Assembly: GCA_964616495.1 (NCBI GenBank)
Contig: CAZTRF010000026.1
Location: forward strand, 1-14,334
Length of the DNA stretch: 14,334 nucleotides
DNA from: DAOSVX01 sp964616495
Lineage (GTDB): Bacteria; Bacillota_I; Bacilli_A; RF39; UBA660
Direction of reading: 5' to 3'
Under the pieces are notes generated by a model. The model worked only from the letters and a program-made list of their open reading frames with translations. It ran no database searches and was not told where the DNA came from. The position numbers and the translations under genes were made by a program. Of this stretch, positions 1 through 7,612 are shown in pieces. The stretch's first letter is position 1, and every line of letters starts with the position of its first letter.

Positions 1-48
1 TTAACGCTCATTATTTAATTTTTTTGAGACATTTTCAAAAGTTATTGA

Positions 49-66
49 CAAGTTGATGTCAACTTG
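49..66. repeat. Perfect inverted repeat over a stop codon
   Basis: The sequence shows 8-bp perfect arms (CAAGTTGA and TCAACTTG) separated by two bases. The repeat spans the TGA stop (61-59) of the leftward gene that starts at 484. It would form a short hairpin at the end of that mRNA. No U-run follows the stem in either direction, so it is not a convincing intrinsic terminator. It may protect the 3' end or be chance. Confidence 0.35.
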
Positions 67-484
67 AACTATTTTGCTTGACTTGATAAAGACAATTACT
101 AATTTTGCACATTTTATCAAAGGATCTTAAAACATAAAAATTAAGTTTATTATCTGTTGGCCTAAGTATTAAAACGTATTCTCTATTAATATTTTCATTT
201 ATTTTTAAAATCAGTTTATCTAACTCTAATATCTTTTTATCTAAGTCATTATTATTATATGCATTTGCTAATATTTTAGGATTTAAGAAAATGGATAATG
301 ACTTAGTTTTTTTTAGTTTTGATTTTACTTCATTGTTACTAATAATATAATCTTCTAATTCTTTAAAATTTAAAAAATCCGAACTATTCAAGTAATTAAA
401 ATAATGATTTTTTTTATTTAATGAAAAAATAAAAATTGTTGCTATCATCGATATAATTATAATTGTGAATAACTTTTTTCTCAT
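59..484 (-). CDS. Small membrane-anchored protein of unknown function
   Basis: A 141-residue protein that I do not recognise. Residues 1-21 are a short positive tip (MRKK) followed by a strongly hydrophobic stretch, which reads as an uncleaved signal anchor or a signal peptide without a clear cleavage site. The rest is polar and rich in Asn, Lys, Leu and Ile. A helical part lies around residues 70-100, followed by a possible beta-rich segment (REYVLILRP) near 102-110. Two cysteines sit near the C-terminus (CKISNC). The ATG is supported by GGTGAT just upstream, the 3' half of an extended Shine-Dalgarno site. It lies 35 bases after murA and is probably cotranscribed with it. In Bacillus, murA neighbours include small sporulation or envelope genes, but I see no similarity that would justify naming this one. 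A second open frame overlaps its last 20 codons, so a frameshift at the 3' end cannot be excluded. Confidence 0.7.
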   Translation of the reverse strand: MRKKLFTIIIISMIATIFIFSLNKKNHYFNYLNSSDFLNFKELEDYIISNNEVKSKLKKTKSLSIFLNPKILANAYNNNDLDKKILELDKLILKINENINREYVLILRPTDNKLNFYVLRSFDKMCKISNCLYQVKQNSSS

Positions 485-519
485 TTTATCACCAAATAAA
501 AATAATATTTTATACTATT

Positions 520-1773
520 TTATTCACTAATTTGAATTTTAGCACCTACTGCTGAGAGCTTTTCAACAATATCTTCATAACCTCTCAAAATATGTTCAAC
601 TTCGCTAATTGCTGTTGTGCCCTCCGCTATTAATCCGGCTATTACTAAAGCAGCTCCGGCTCTTAAATCGGTTGATTTAACATCAGATCCATATAATTTG
701 GTTTTTCCCGAAATAATAGCATTTGGTTTTAAACTTTGAATATTAGCTCCCATTTTATTTAAATATTCAATATGACCAACTCTATTTTCATAAATGGTTT
801 CTTCAAATAAGGATACTCCTTGACACTGGGTTAATAAAGTCGTAATTGGCTGGCCCAAATCTGTTGGAAATCCTGGATAAGTTAATGTTTTTATATTAAT
901 TGGTTTTAATTTATTACATTTATTAATTGTTATTACATCATCTTGCACTTTGGTTTTTACTCCCATATCATTTAATTTTGATAAAAGTGCTTCTAAGTGC
1001 ATGGGAATAACCCCTTTTATTTTTAAATTATTTCCTAAAAGAGCACCAGCTATAATATAGGTTCCCGCTTCTATTCGATCAGGAATTACTTCAATTACTC
1101 CCCTATGAAGTCTTTTTACACCAATTATTTTAATAATATTAGTCCCAGCCCCGCTTATCTGAGCTCCCATATTATTTAAAAAAGTAGCTATATTAACTAT
1201 TTCTGGTTCTTTAGCAGCATTAGAAATAGTCGTTACTCCTTCAGCTTTACAAGCTGCCAACATAATATTAATAGTAGCTCCAACACTAGCAAAATCCAAA
1301 TAAATGTTAGCGCCTCTTAATTTCTTTGCGCTTATTGTATATTTATTATTTTTAATATTAATGGTGGCTCCTAATTTTTCAAATCCTTTTAAATGAAGAT
1401 TTATAGGTCTTTCTCCTATTTTACACCCTCCTGGAAAATACATTTCTACTTTTTTGAATTTGCCTAATAAGGCTCCCATAAAATAATAAGAAGCTCTTAG
1501 TTTACTTGATAAATCTTCAGTAATTAAGGTATTAACTAAGTTTGACGAATCAATAGTTATTTTTTCTGATTCTCTTTCTACCTTTCCATTTAGTTTTTGA
1601 ATAATTTTTAAAAGATTATCAGTATCGGTTATTTCTGGAACATTATAAATGCTAACTATTTCATCACATAAAATAGATGCTGGCATCAAAGCAACAGCAC
1701 TATTTTTAGCACCACTTATTTTTATTTCTCCACTTAAATCATATCCACCATCAATTACTATCTGTTTCATCAT
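520..1773 (-). CDS. murA: UDP-N-acetylglucosamine 1-carboxyvinyltransferase (MurA)
   Basis: Cytoplasmic enzyme that transfers enolpyruvate from phosphoenolpyruvate to UDP-GlcNAc, the first committed step of peptidoglycan synthesis and the target of fosfomycin. At 417 residues it is full length for the family. Visible signatures are SGAKNSA at 20-26, with the conserved Lys23; the active-site loop GGCKIGERP, with catalytic Cys117, which predicts fosfomycin sensitivity; FPTDLGQP, containing the active-site Asp; and the C-terminal STDLRAGAALVIAGL block. The TDLGQP-type sequence resembles Firmicutes MurA proteins. Two tandem ATGs are possible, at 1773 and 1770. AAAGGA in the end of fba is 4 bases from the first and 7 from the second, so the second may be the true start. 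The gene begins one base after the fba TGA, which implies coupled translation. Bacillus has a similar murA-fba neighbourhood. Confidence 0.97.
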   Translation of the reverse strand: MMKQIVIDGGYDLSGEIKISGAKNSAVALMPASILCDEIVSIYNVPEITDTDNLLKIIQKLNGKVERESEKITIDSSNLVNTLITEDLSSKLRASYYFMGALLGKFKKVEMYFPGGCKIGERPINLHLKGFEKLGATINIKNNKYTISAKKLRGANIYLDFASVGATINIMLAACKAEGVTTISNAAKEPEIVNIATFLNNMGAQISGAGTNIIKIIGVKRLHRGVIEVIPDRIEAGTYIIAGALLGNNLKIKGVIPMHLEALLSKLNDMGVKTKVQDDVITINKCNKLKPINIKTLTYPGFPTDLGQPITTLLTQCQGVSLFEETIYENRVGHIEYLNKMGANIQSLKPNAIISGKTKLYGSDVKSTDLRAGAALVIAGLIAEGTTAISEVEHILRGYEDIVEKLSAVGAKIQISE

Positions 1774-1774
1774 A

Positions 1775-2599
1775 TCATCCTTTATTTTTACTATTTAATA
1801 AAATAATTTTATTTCTTACAACTTCTTTAAATGGCTGCTCACCTGCCGAAATTATTTTTCTAGGATCATAAATTTCACTATTTTTAGTTAAAAATTGACG
1901 TACTTCTATCGACCACGCTAACTGCAGCTCTGTATTAAAATTTATTTTACAAATTCCATTTTTAATACATTTTTTTATAATTTCATCATCTAAACCGGTT
2001 CCACCATGTAAAACCAATGGTTTCTTAGTAGCGTTGGAAATAGCCGCTATTAAATCAAATTGAATATTTGGAACATCTTTATATATACCATGAACACTTC
2101 CAACAGCAGGAGCTAACATATCAATTGCTATTTTATCGCTAAAGTTTAAAGCTGCTTCTAAAGTTGTATAAAGAGCTTCTTTATTTCCTATTTCTCCAAT
2201 TTCAGCTTCTAAAAAGCGATCATTAACCATTGTTTTTATTTTATTAGTTTGATCGATATTATCTTTTAGGGGATACTCTGATCCATCAAACATAATTGAG
2301 TCAAAGTTTGCTTCAATTGCTTTTTCTACTTCTTCTATGGTTTTACCATGATCTAAATGTAAAATTACGGGAACTGTGATTTTTAAATCTTCAATAAGGG
2401 CATTGATTGCTTGTCTAATAATTTTATATCCTCCCATATAATTAGCTGCTCCTGTACTTACTCCTATAAATACAGGGCTTTTCATATTTTCACATTCTTC
2501 TAATATCCACTTAGCATTCATCAAATTATTAATATTAAATTGCGGAATGGCATATTTATTTTGAAAAGCGTTATCTAATAACTTTTTATACTTATTCAC
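1775..2599 (-). CDS. fba: Class II fructose-bisphosphate aldolase
   Basis: Zinc-dependent cytoplasmic aldolase that splits fructose 1,6-bisphosphate into dihydroxyacetone phosphate and glyceraldehyde 3-phosphate. It has 274 residues, close to the usual 280-290. The HLDHGK motif gives catalytic Asp83 and zinc ligand His84. Glu133 (EAEIGEIG), His170 (GSVHG) and His198 (LHGGTG) are the other expected metal or active-site residues. INFNTELQ near 219-226 and YDPRK near 244-248 are also typical. The loop after AEIGEIG lacks the usual GG-acidic sequence, and the DGSH-type motif reads DGSEYP, so a tagatose-bisphosphate or related sugar specificity is possible. The start is GTG at 2599, supported by GGTGAT seven bases upstream in aligned SD register; an ATG two bases upstream would hit TGA at once. 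It has its own promoter and overlaps the MurA ribosome binding site. Confidence 0.93.
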   Translation of the reverse strand: MNKYKKLLDNAFQNKYAIPQFNINNLMNAKWILEECENMKSPVFIGVSTGAANYMGGYKIIRQAINALIEDLKITVPVILHLDHGKTIEEVEKAIEANFDSIMFDGSEYPLKDNIDQTNKIKTMVNDRFLEAEIGEIGNKEALYTTLEAALNFSDKIAIDMLAPAVGSVHGIYKDVPNIQFDLIAAISNATKKPLVLHGGTGLDDEIIKKCIKNGICKINFNTELQLAWSIEVRQFLTKNSEIYDPRKIISAGEQPFKEVVRNKIILLNSKNKG

Positions 2600-2614
2600 A
2601 TTATCACCAATTTC

Positions 2615-2643
2615 AATATAATATGCTAATTATTAATTGTCAA
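2615..2643 (-). promoter_or_regulatory. Sigma-A type promoter of fba-murA
   Basis: Reading leftward there is a consensus TTGACA (2643-2638), exactly 17 bases, then TATATT (2620-2615). Transcription would begin near 2608, only about 9 bases before the GTG start of fba, so the leader would consist of little more than the GGTGAT ribosome binding site. This is the best match to a vegetative promoter that I see in the window. It would let glycolytic and cell-wall genes be expressed independently of the upstream spoIIR-mntP transcript. Confidence 0.7.
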
Positions 2644-2656
2644 TAAAAGCTCTTTT

Positions 2657-3196
2657 TTATTTACAGAAAAATAGTATACTCATTATCACTAAAATAAAAA
2701 TCCCTAAATAGGTAGCATACTTATTAAAAATGTTACCAATATTACGACCTAAAGAAGTTCCTAAATAGGTAAAGAAAAAACTGGTGATTGAAAATATTAT
2801 AGAACTTGCTATCTTTTTATTAGTAAGTCCGTATAACCCCATTCCCGTTGAAAAGCTGTCTAAACTAACACTTACTCCTAATATAATTAAACTTATTAAA
2901 GAGGTATTAAAAGTTAAAGGGATTTTTTTGAAAAGATCGTAAATCATTTTTAAGGCCAATAACAGAAGAATTATTCCAACTAAAAAGTTGTAATTTATCT
3001 TTACGTTGCTTAAAATTAAAAATCCTAGTTGGCCACCTATAAGTGGCATTATAAAATGAAAAGAACCAACAATAATAGAAAAAATTAAGGATCGGTTCTT
3101 ACTTATTCCAAAAATTCCCAAACTAAGAGACAAAGAAAAAGCATCCATGCTTAATGCGACTGCAATAAAAAATATATTTATTAAAAAATTGTTCAT
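2657..3196 (-). CDS. mntP: MntP-family manganese efflux pump
   Basis: Integral membrane protein of 179 residues with six hydrophobic segments (approximately 3-28, 36-61, 69-88, 98-120, 128-147 and 157-177). Two repeated halves each carry the family motif: ALSMDAFSLSL with Asp18, and GVSVSLDSFSTG with Asp113. The phrase SFHFIMPLIGGQLG at 45-58 resembles MntP rather than its sporulation-associated relative YtaF, so export of Mn(II) is the likely role. No yybP-ykoY manganese riboswitch fits in the 28 bases upstream, and no strong Shine-Dalgarno site is visible before the ATG, so expression probably depends on coupling to spoIIR. Bacillus also places an MntP gene near spoIIR and prfA-prmC. A YtaF-like role is the main alternative. 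Confidence 0.88.
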   Translation of the reverse strand: MNNFLINIFFIAVALSMDAFSLSLSLGIFGISKNRSLIFSIIVGSFHFIMPLIGGQLGFLILSNVKINYNFLVGIILLLLALKMIYDLFKKIPLTFNTSLISLIILGVSVSLDSFSTGMGLYGLTNKKIASSIIFSITSFFFTYLGTSLGRNIGNIFNKYATYLGIFILVIMSILFFCK

Positions 3197-3224
3197 AATA
3201 TATCTTATTATCTGCTTTTAATTT

Positions 3225-3722
3225 TTATTTAAAAAGATTTAATAAAAAGAAAGAATATTCAACTTCTTCACTTTCAGAGGCTTCTAAAAGACATAAAGGA
3301 GGAAACAAAATGCACCACCAATTATTTCCTTTTCCTTCTCCTAAAGTTACTACTAATGATTCATATTCTCCGGCAGGTATAGTTTTTTCTTTTAGTTGTT
3401 TTTCTGGAAAATGGTTTATTCCGTAATTAATATTATAAGAAAGGTTACTATTTTGACTTAATAAAGAAGTTTTGGTAGTGGCATCTATTTTATCGAGGTT
3501 GTTTTGTAAAAGAGTTCGAGTTTCTTCTAAACTTTTTGAATTCTTTAAAATAACACTAATTTCTTTATTAAGGTCTTTTACTACTTCATTTTTTATTTTT
3601 TGGTCACTTTCGCTATTACTATTGGCTATAACTCTCATACGAATGGCATTGTCATAATTTTCTTCTTTGTTATATAAAAACAATCCGCCAATAATAAATA
3701 TTACTATAATTATTTTTTTCAT
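3225..3722 (-). CDS. spoIIR: Stage II sporulation protein R (SpoIIR)
   Basis: Sporulation signal protein. In Bacillus it is made in the forespore under sigma-F, exported to the space between the two cells, and activates the protease SpoIIGA, which matures sigma-E in the mother cell. The 165-residue product starts with a signal sequence or anchor (residues 1-17). It then has the family blocks IRMRVIANSNSESDQ (27-41) and IPAGEYESLVVTLGEG (115-130), followed by NNWWCILFPPLC (133-144), which are diagnostic. It is shorter than the roughly 220-residue Bacillus protein because the region between and after these blocks is compact, but both ends look intact (the C-terminal EVEYSFFLL resembles other SpoIIR tails). 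The GGTGAT ribosome binding site lies inside a perfect hairpin. Its presence suggests that the organism sporulates or did so recently. Confidence 0.93.
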   Translation of the reverse strand: MKKIIIVIFIIGGLFLYNKEENYDNAIRMRVIANSNSESDQKIKNEVVKDLNKEISVILKNSKSLEETRTLLQNNLDKIDATTKTSLLSQNSNLSYNINYGINHFPEKQLKEKTIPAGEYESLVVTLGEGKGNNWWCILFPPLCLLEASESEEVEYSFFLLNLFK

Positions 3723-3726
3723 TTAA

Positions 3727-3753
3727 AATCACCCATTATAATAATGGGTGATT
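3727..3753 (-). promoter_or_regulatory. Hairpin sequestering the spoIIR ribosome binding site
   Basis: Perfect 12-bp arms (AATCACCCATTA and TAATGGGTGATT) enclose a three-base loop between prmC and spoIIR. Read leftward, the 3' arm contains GGTGAT (3733-3728), the most plausible spoIIR Shine-Dalgarno, 6 bases before its ATG at 3722. In a transcript running through from prmC the site would be paired. A transcript beginning inside the repeat would leave it free. Only TTTT follows the stem, so it could also act as a weak terminator for prmC. A TATAAT lies in the loop and 3' arm (3740-3735) without a convincing -35. The structure is seen; its function is inferred. Confidence 0.65.
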
Positions 3754-3763
3754 ACTTTTACTT

Positions 3764-4483
3764 TTATTCAGTTTCAATAAAAAAATAACGATTTTTTCCA
3801 GTAAGGTCTTTTTCACAAGATATTTTAGCTTTTAAAAAATATTTTCTAGCCATTTCAGTAATTTCTTCTTTTTGATTTGCTCCAATTTCAAAAGCAATTA
3901 TTCCTTTTTCATTTAAATGATTAATTGCTTTTTGAAGTATAAGTTCATAAAAATAAAGACCATGATTTGGTGCAAATAAAGCTTTATGGGGCTCATAATT
4001 ATAAACTTTATCCATTATTTTTTCTTCCTTGCCAATATAAGGAGGATTACTAATAATAAGATCATACTTATCTTTTATCCCATTTTCAATTGGATGAACT
4101 TTAAAATCTATTTTAACTTTATTAAGAATAGCATTTTTCTTAGCAAGGCTTAAAGCGTCCTGATCAATATCAATAGCTGTTATCTTACTATCAGGCAATT
4201 CTTTTTTTATGACAATGGCAATACAGCCACTGCCAGTTCCAATATCTAAAACTTTGGGATTGTTAATTGATAATTTTTTTAAAACTTTTTCTATTAAATA
4301 TTCAGTTTCAAAACGAGGAATTAAAACTTTTTGATTAACATTAATCTGATACCCATAAAAAGAAACATTCCCAATTAAATATTGAATTGGGTATCCGTCA
4401 TTTATTTTTTTTAAGATTTCTTCAAGATTATTAGGATATTTTTCTTTTAACAACTGATAATCTAAGTCAGTTAATTTATACAT
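3764..4483 (-). CDS. prmC: Release factor glutamine methyltransferase (PrmC)
   Basis: SAM-dependent enzyme that methylates the glutamine of the GGQ motif in release factors RF1 and RF2. The catalytic domain is clear: VLDIGTGSGCIAI (78-90) is SAM motif I, AIDID (103-107) is the acidic nucleoside-binding strand, and SNPPYIG (145-151) is the substrate glutamine-binding NPPY. The protein is 239 residues, versus about 280 for typical PrmC, because the N-terminal helical domain is shortened to about 45 residues. The usual RPETE block reads LIPRFETE, with Phe in place of Pro. Its ATG lies inside the end of prfA (8-base overlap, ATGTATAA), so the methyltransferase is translationally coupled to its own substrate. 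No strong Shine-Dalgarno is visible, consistent with coupling. Confidence 0.95.
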   Translation of the reverse strand: MYKLTDLDYQLLKEKYPNNLEEILKKINDGYPIQYLIGNVSFYGYQINVNQKVLIPRFETEYLIEKVLKKLSINNPKVLDIGTGSGCIAIVIKKELPDSKITAIDIDQDALSLAKKNAILNKVKIDFKVHPIENGIKDKYDLIISNPPYIGKEEKIMDKVYNYEPHKALFAPNHGLYFYELILQKAINHLNEKGIIAFEIGANQKEEITEMARKYFLKAKISCEKDLTGKNRYFFIETE

Positions 4484-5531
4484 TTTCTAGTTTCAATCTT
4501 TGATCTTCGATAATAAGAGCCTCTATTATTCCCTCTAAATGCCCATCCATCACCTTATCCAAATCCATTGTAGTATAGTTAATACGATGATCTGTTACTC
4601 TATTTTGAGGGTAGTTATAGGTCCTGATTTTTTCAGAACGATCTCCAGTTCCAATCTTGTTACGACGAGCTGTTCCCTCTTCTTGCTCCTTTTTTTGTAA
4701 TTCTAAATCATATAATTTAGTACGTAACATTCCCATAGCTTTTTCTTTGTTTTTTAATTGACTACGTTCAGTTTGGCATCCTACTACTACTCCTGTTGGA
4801 ACGTGAGTAATTCGTACAGCAGAGTCACTGGTATTAACACTTTGGCCTCCCGCACCACTACTATGAAAAACATCTATTTTAAGATCACATTCTTTTACTT
4901 CGATACTAACTTCATCAGCTTCCGGCATTACTAGCACTGTTGCTGTTGAAGTATGTACTCTTCCTTGAGTTTCAGTTTCAGGAACTCTTTGTACTCTATG
5001 AGAACCACTTTCAAATTTTAATTTTGAATAAACATTTTCACCAGAAACTTTAAATTCAATTTGAGCGAATCCCCCAGATGTTCCTTCTAATGCATTTAAT
5101 ATTTCAATCTTCCAACCACACTTTTCAAAATAATGAGAGTACATTCTAAATAAATCCCCTGCGAAAATATTTGCTTCGTCTCCTCCGGCTGCCCCTCTAA
5201 TCACCATAATAACATCTTTGGTATCGTTTTCATCTTTGGGGATTAATAAAACGTTTAATTCCTGTTCAACCTTTATCTTGTTTTTCTCTAAGTTTTCTAA
5301 TTCTTCAATAGCTATTAAGCGATACTCTTCATCTTTCATCATTTCTTTTGTTTCAGTAATACCATCAATAATAGTTCGATACTCTTTATATTTTTCTACA
5401 ATTTCTTCTAAATCTTTTTGCTCTTTAGAAAGACTTTTCATCCTATTAAAGTTTGATAAAACTTCTTCGGTTGCTAATAGCTCTGTTAATTCATTATATT
5501 TTTTCTCTATATCATTTAATCTATCTATCAT
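4476..5531 (-). CDS. prfA: Peptide chain release factor 1 (RF1)
   Basis: Class I release factor that reads UAA and UAG in the ribosomal A site and triggers peptidyl-tRNA hydrolysis. Length 351 residues, normal for RF1. GAAGGDEANIFAGDL (113-127) is the conserved block at the start of the core. RVPETETQGRVHTSTATV (182-199) includes the PET tripeptide at 184-186, in the stop-codon recognition region of RF1. GAGGQ places the catalytic GGQ at 228-230. RRNKIGTGDRSEKIRTYN and DHRI follow near the C-terminus, as expected. AAAGGA seven bases upstream supports the ATG. The gene follows rpoE by 37 bases and overlaps prmC, which modifies its GGQ glutamine. The RF2 gene is not in the window. Confidence 0.98.
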   Translation of the reverse strand: MIDRLNDIEKKYNELTELLATEEVLSNFNRMKSLSKEQKDLEEIVEKYKEYRTIIDGITETKEMMKDEEYRLIAIEELENLEKNKIKVEQELNVLLIPKDENDTKDVIMVIRGAAGGDEANIFAGDLFRMYSHYFEKCGWKIEILNALEGTSGGFAQIEFKVSGENVYSKLKFESGSHRVQRVPETETQGRVHTSTATVLVMPEADEVSIEVKECDLKIDVFHSSGAGGQSVNTSDSAVRITHVPTGVVVGCQTERSQLKNKEKAMGMLRTKLYDLELQKKEQEEGTARRNKIGTGDRSEKIRTYNYPQNRVTDHRINYTTMDLDKVMDGHLEGIIEALIIEDQRLKLENV

Positions 5532-5568
5532 AGTTTATTCCTTTCTATTAATAAAAACTCCAGGAAAG

Positions 5569-5994
5569 CTATAATTCAGAATCTATTTCTTCCTCATCTA
5601 TTATTACTAGTTCCTTTAAATCATCATCGCCATCATCGTTTTCATCATCACTATCATAAAAATTATCTTCACTATCTTCTTCTGAGGCTTCTTCGTTTTC
5701 GACAACTACTTCTTCATCGTCTTCGTCAATAACTACTACTTTAGGACTATGATTAGATCTTAGATCCCAATAACCATTATTTAACATAATAAATCTTTTA
5801 TCGGTTGATAGCAATTCAAAAAAGTCAGCAATTTTATCCTCAAAGGTTTTTTCATCTAAATTTAGTAATTCGCATTCTTTTTTAAAAAGAGTTTGAATTT
5901 TCATCTTTTTGCCATTATCTTTTAAAATGACATATGCAAGATCATCGTATGACATATTTTCCAATTCTTCTTTAGTTAATTTTTTTGTTTTCAT
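5569..5994 (-). CDS. rpoE: RNA polymerase delta subunit
   Basis: Firmicutes-specific accessory subunit of RNA polymerase that promotes core recycling and speeds displacement of RNA and open-complex decay. Residues about 12-80 form the HARE-HTH (winged-helix) domain, recognisable from MSYDDLAYVILKDNGKKM, the middle helices and RFIMLNNGYWDLRS. Residues 88-141 form a long disordered acidic tail of Asp and Glu runs, typical of delta and thought to mimic nucleic acid. At 141 residues it is shorter than the 173-residue Bacillus protein because of a shorter tail. TAGGAGG, which includes the argS stop codon, lies six bases from the ATG and is one of the strongest ribosome binding sites in the window. 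It should not be confused with the Gram-negative sigma-E gene, also called rpoE. Confidence 0.95.
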   Translation of the reverse strand: MKTKKLTKEELENMSYDDLAYVILKDNGKKMKIQTLFKKECELLNLDEKTFEDKIADFFELLSTDKRFIMLNNGYWDLRSNHSPKVVVIDEDDEEVVVENEEASEEDSEDNFYDSDDENDDGDDDLKELVIIDEEEIDSEL

Positions 5995-6004
5995 TTTTTT
6001 CCTC

Positions 6005-7612
6005 CTACATTCTTTCTGGTGGTATGATTCCTATCAACCATAAAGAATTCTTTAATGTAATTTGAACTGCCTTAATAAAGTTAATATTTTGAGCAGTTTC
6101 TTTTTCATCATCACTGATTATTCTATGCTTAGAATAATAAATATGAAACAAATTTGCTAAATCATAACAATAGTTAGCTATAATATGAGGCATTTCTTTT
6201 AAAGCCGCATCTCTAACTATGTCCGGAAAATTATATAATTTTTCCAAAACATCTAATGCTTCTTTGTTATTTAATTTATTATAATCAAGAATATTGTATT
6301 CACCATTGTGTTCTTTTAAAATGGTACAAATTCTTGCATAGGCATATGAAATATAATATATTGGATTCTCATTCGACTGCTTTAAAGCCACATCAATATT
6401 AAAGTCCATTTGAGTATCAAGGCTTCTTGATGCAAAAAAATACCTAGTAGCGTTTACTCCCACTTCATCAATTAATTCTTTTAAAGTAACCGCTTTACCT
6501 GATCTCTTACTCATACGACATTCTTGTCCATCTTTGATAAGTCTTACTAATTGAAGCAATTTAATATCCAAAATATTATTGTATCCTAATGCTGATAAGG
6601 TTGAAGTAATCATTGGAACATATCCATGATGATCCGCTCCCAAGACATTTATTAGTTTTTTATAACCTTTTTTAATAGTGTCCTCATGGTGAGCAATATC
6701 TGGAACTACATAAGTGTATGCCCCATCGCTTTTTATCAAAACAAAATCTCTTCCTCCGTCGAATAAAGATCCCTTAAACCAAACGGCATTTTCTTTTTCA
6801 TAAGTAAAATCTTTTTCTTTATAGTAATCAAGATAATGATCAATATAGCCTTTTTCTTTAATAGCCTTTTCGCTAGTTATGGTATCATATTCAATTCGAT
6901 ATTCTTTTAAATCAGACATAATTCTGTCTAGTAATTTTTTAATGGCATATTCTTTGAAGAATGATACCTCTTTATCTAATAGGCTACTTTCATATTCTTT
7001 ATAAAGGTCATTAGCAATAACTTTAATATCTTCTCCAAAATAGCCATCTTCAGGCATGACTGCTTCTATGCCGCACACTTCCTGATATCTAACTTTCAAA
7101 GATTTTCCTAAATTATCCACTTGATTACCTGAATCATTTACATAATATTCTTTATTAACATCAAAATTAGTAAATTTTAAAATTCGAGATACATTATCCC
7201 CATAAGCTCCACCACGAGCATTGCCCAAATGAAGAATTCCTGTAGGATTGGCACTAACAAACTCAACATTTATTTTTTCGTTATGCCCAATATCACTTTT
7301 GCCATATTCATCTTTTAAATTTAAAATTTGGTTTAAATTTTCAAATAAATAACTCTTTGTAACAAAGAAATTAATAAATCCAGGTTGTTTAACTTCCATT
7401 TTAGAAATGCTTGAATCTTTTAGATCATTTGAAATTAACTCTGCTATTTCCATTGGAGAACGTTTTAAAGTTTTAGCCAATTTCAATGCAACATTTGTTG
7501 AATAATCACCATTTTCTTTCTTTGATGGAATTTCAATGGTTATTTTTTCTTCAAAGATAATATTATTTTTTGTTAAAGATTCTTGTATAACTTTAATAAG
7601 TTTTTCAATCAT
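6005..7612 (-). CDS. argS: Arginyl-tRNA synthetase
   Basis: Class I aminoacyl-tRNA synthetase that charges tRNA-Arg in the cytoplasm. The 535-residue chain has the N-terminal Add1-type tRNA-recognition domain (about 1-100). The HIGH-type motif follows within SANPTGILHLGNARGG (HLGN at 128-131). EYYVNDSGNQ (155-164) and LGADHHGYVPM (324-334) are typical ArgRS blocks. A KMSKS-like MSKRSGK is at 367-373, and the C-terminal DALR anticodon-binding domain contains YISYAYARI and ends ...GIIPPERM. GAGGAGG seven bases before the ATG is a strong ribosome binding site. The start overlaps the TGA of the upstream ywiB-like gene (ATGA). The order ywiB-argS is a conserved Firmicutes pairing. Confidence 0.98.
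   Translation of the reverse strand: MIEKLIKVIQESLTKNNIIFEEKITIEIPSKKENGDYSTNVALKLAKTLKRSPMEIAELISNDLKDSSISKMEVKQPGFINFFVTKSYLFENLNQILNLKDEYGKSDIGHNEKINVEFVSANPTGILHLGNARGGAYGDNVSRILKFTNFDVNKEYYVNDSGNQVDNLGKSLKVRYQEVCGIEAVMPEDGYFGEDIKVIANDLYKEYESSLLDKEVSFFKEYAIKKLLDRIMSDLKEYRIEYDTITSEKAIKEKGYIDHYLDYYKEKDFTYEKENAVWFKGSLFDGGRDFVLIKSDGAYTYVVPDIAHHEDTIKKGYKKLINVLGADHHGYVPMITSTLSALGYNNILDIKLLQLVRLIKDGQECRMSKRSGKAVTLKELIDEVGVNATRYFFASRSLDTQMDFNIDVALKQSNENPIYYISYAYARICTILKEHNGEYNILDYNKLNNKEALDVLEKLYNFPDIVRDAALKEMPHIIANYCYDLANLFHIYYSKHRIISDDEKETAQNINFIKAVQITLKNSLWLIGIIPPERM

Noticed and set aside
1..11. Leftward ATG at 11-9 as the start of another gene
   Set aside because: There is no ribosome binding site, and only three codons are visible before the window ends.
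2645..2658. AAAAGCTCTTTT after mntP as a terminator
   Set aside because: The arms are 5 A/T-rich base pairs with a two-base loop, too weak and tight to terminate.
3472..5574. Rightward open frames at 3472-3657 and 5218-5574
   Set aside because: They lie opposite spoIIR and prfA, both firmly identified, and encode compositionally biased Ser/Phe/Ile-rich strings with no family features.
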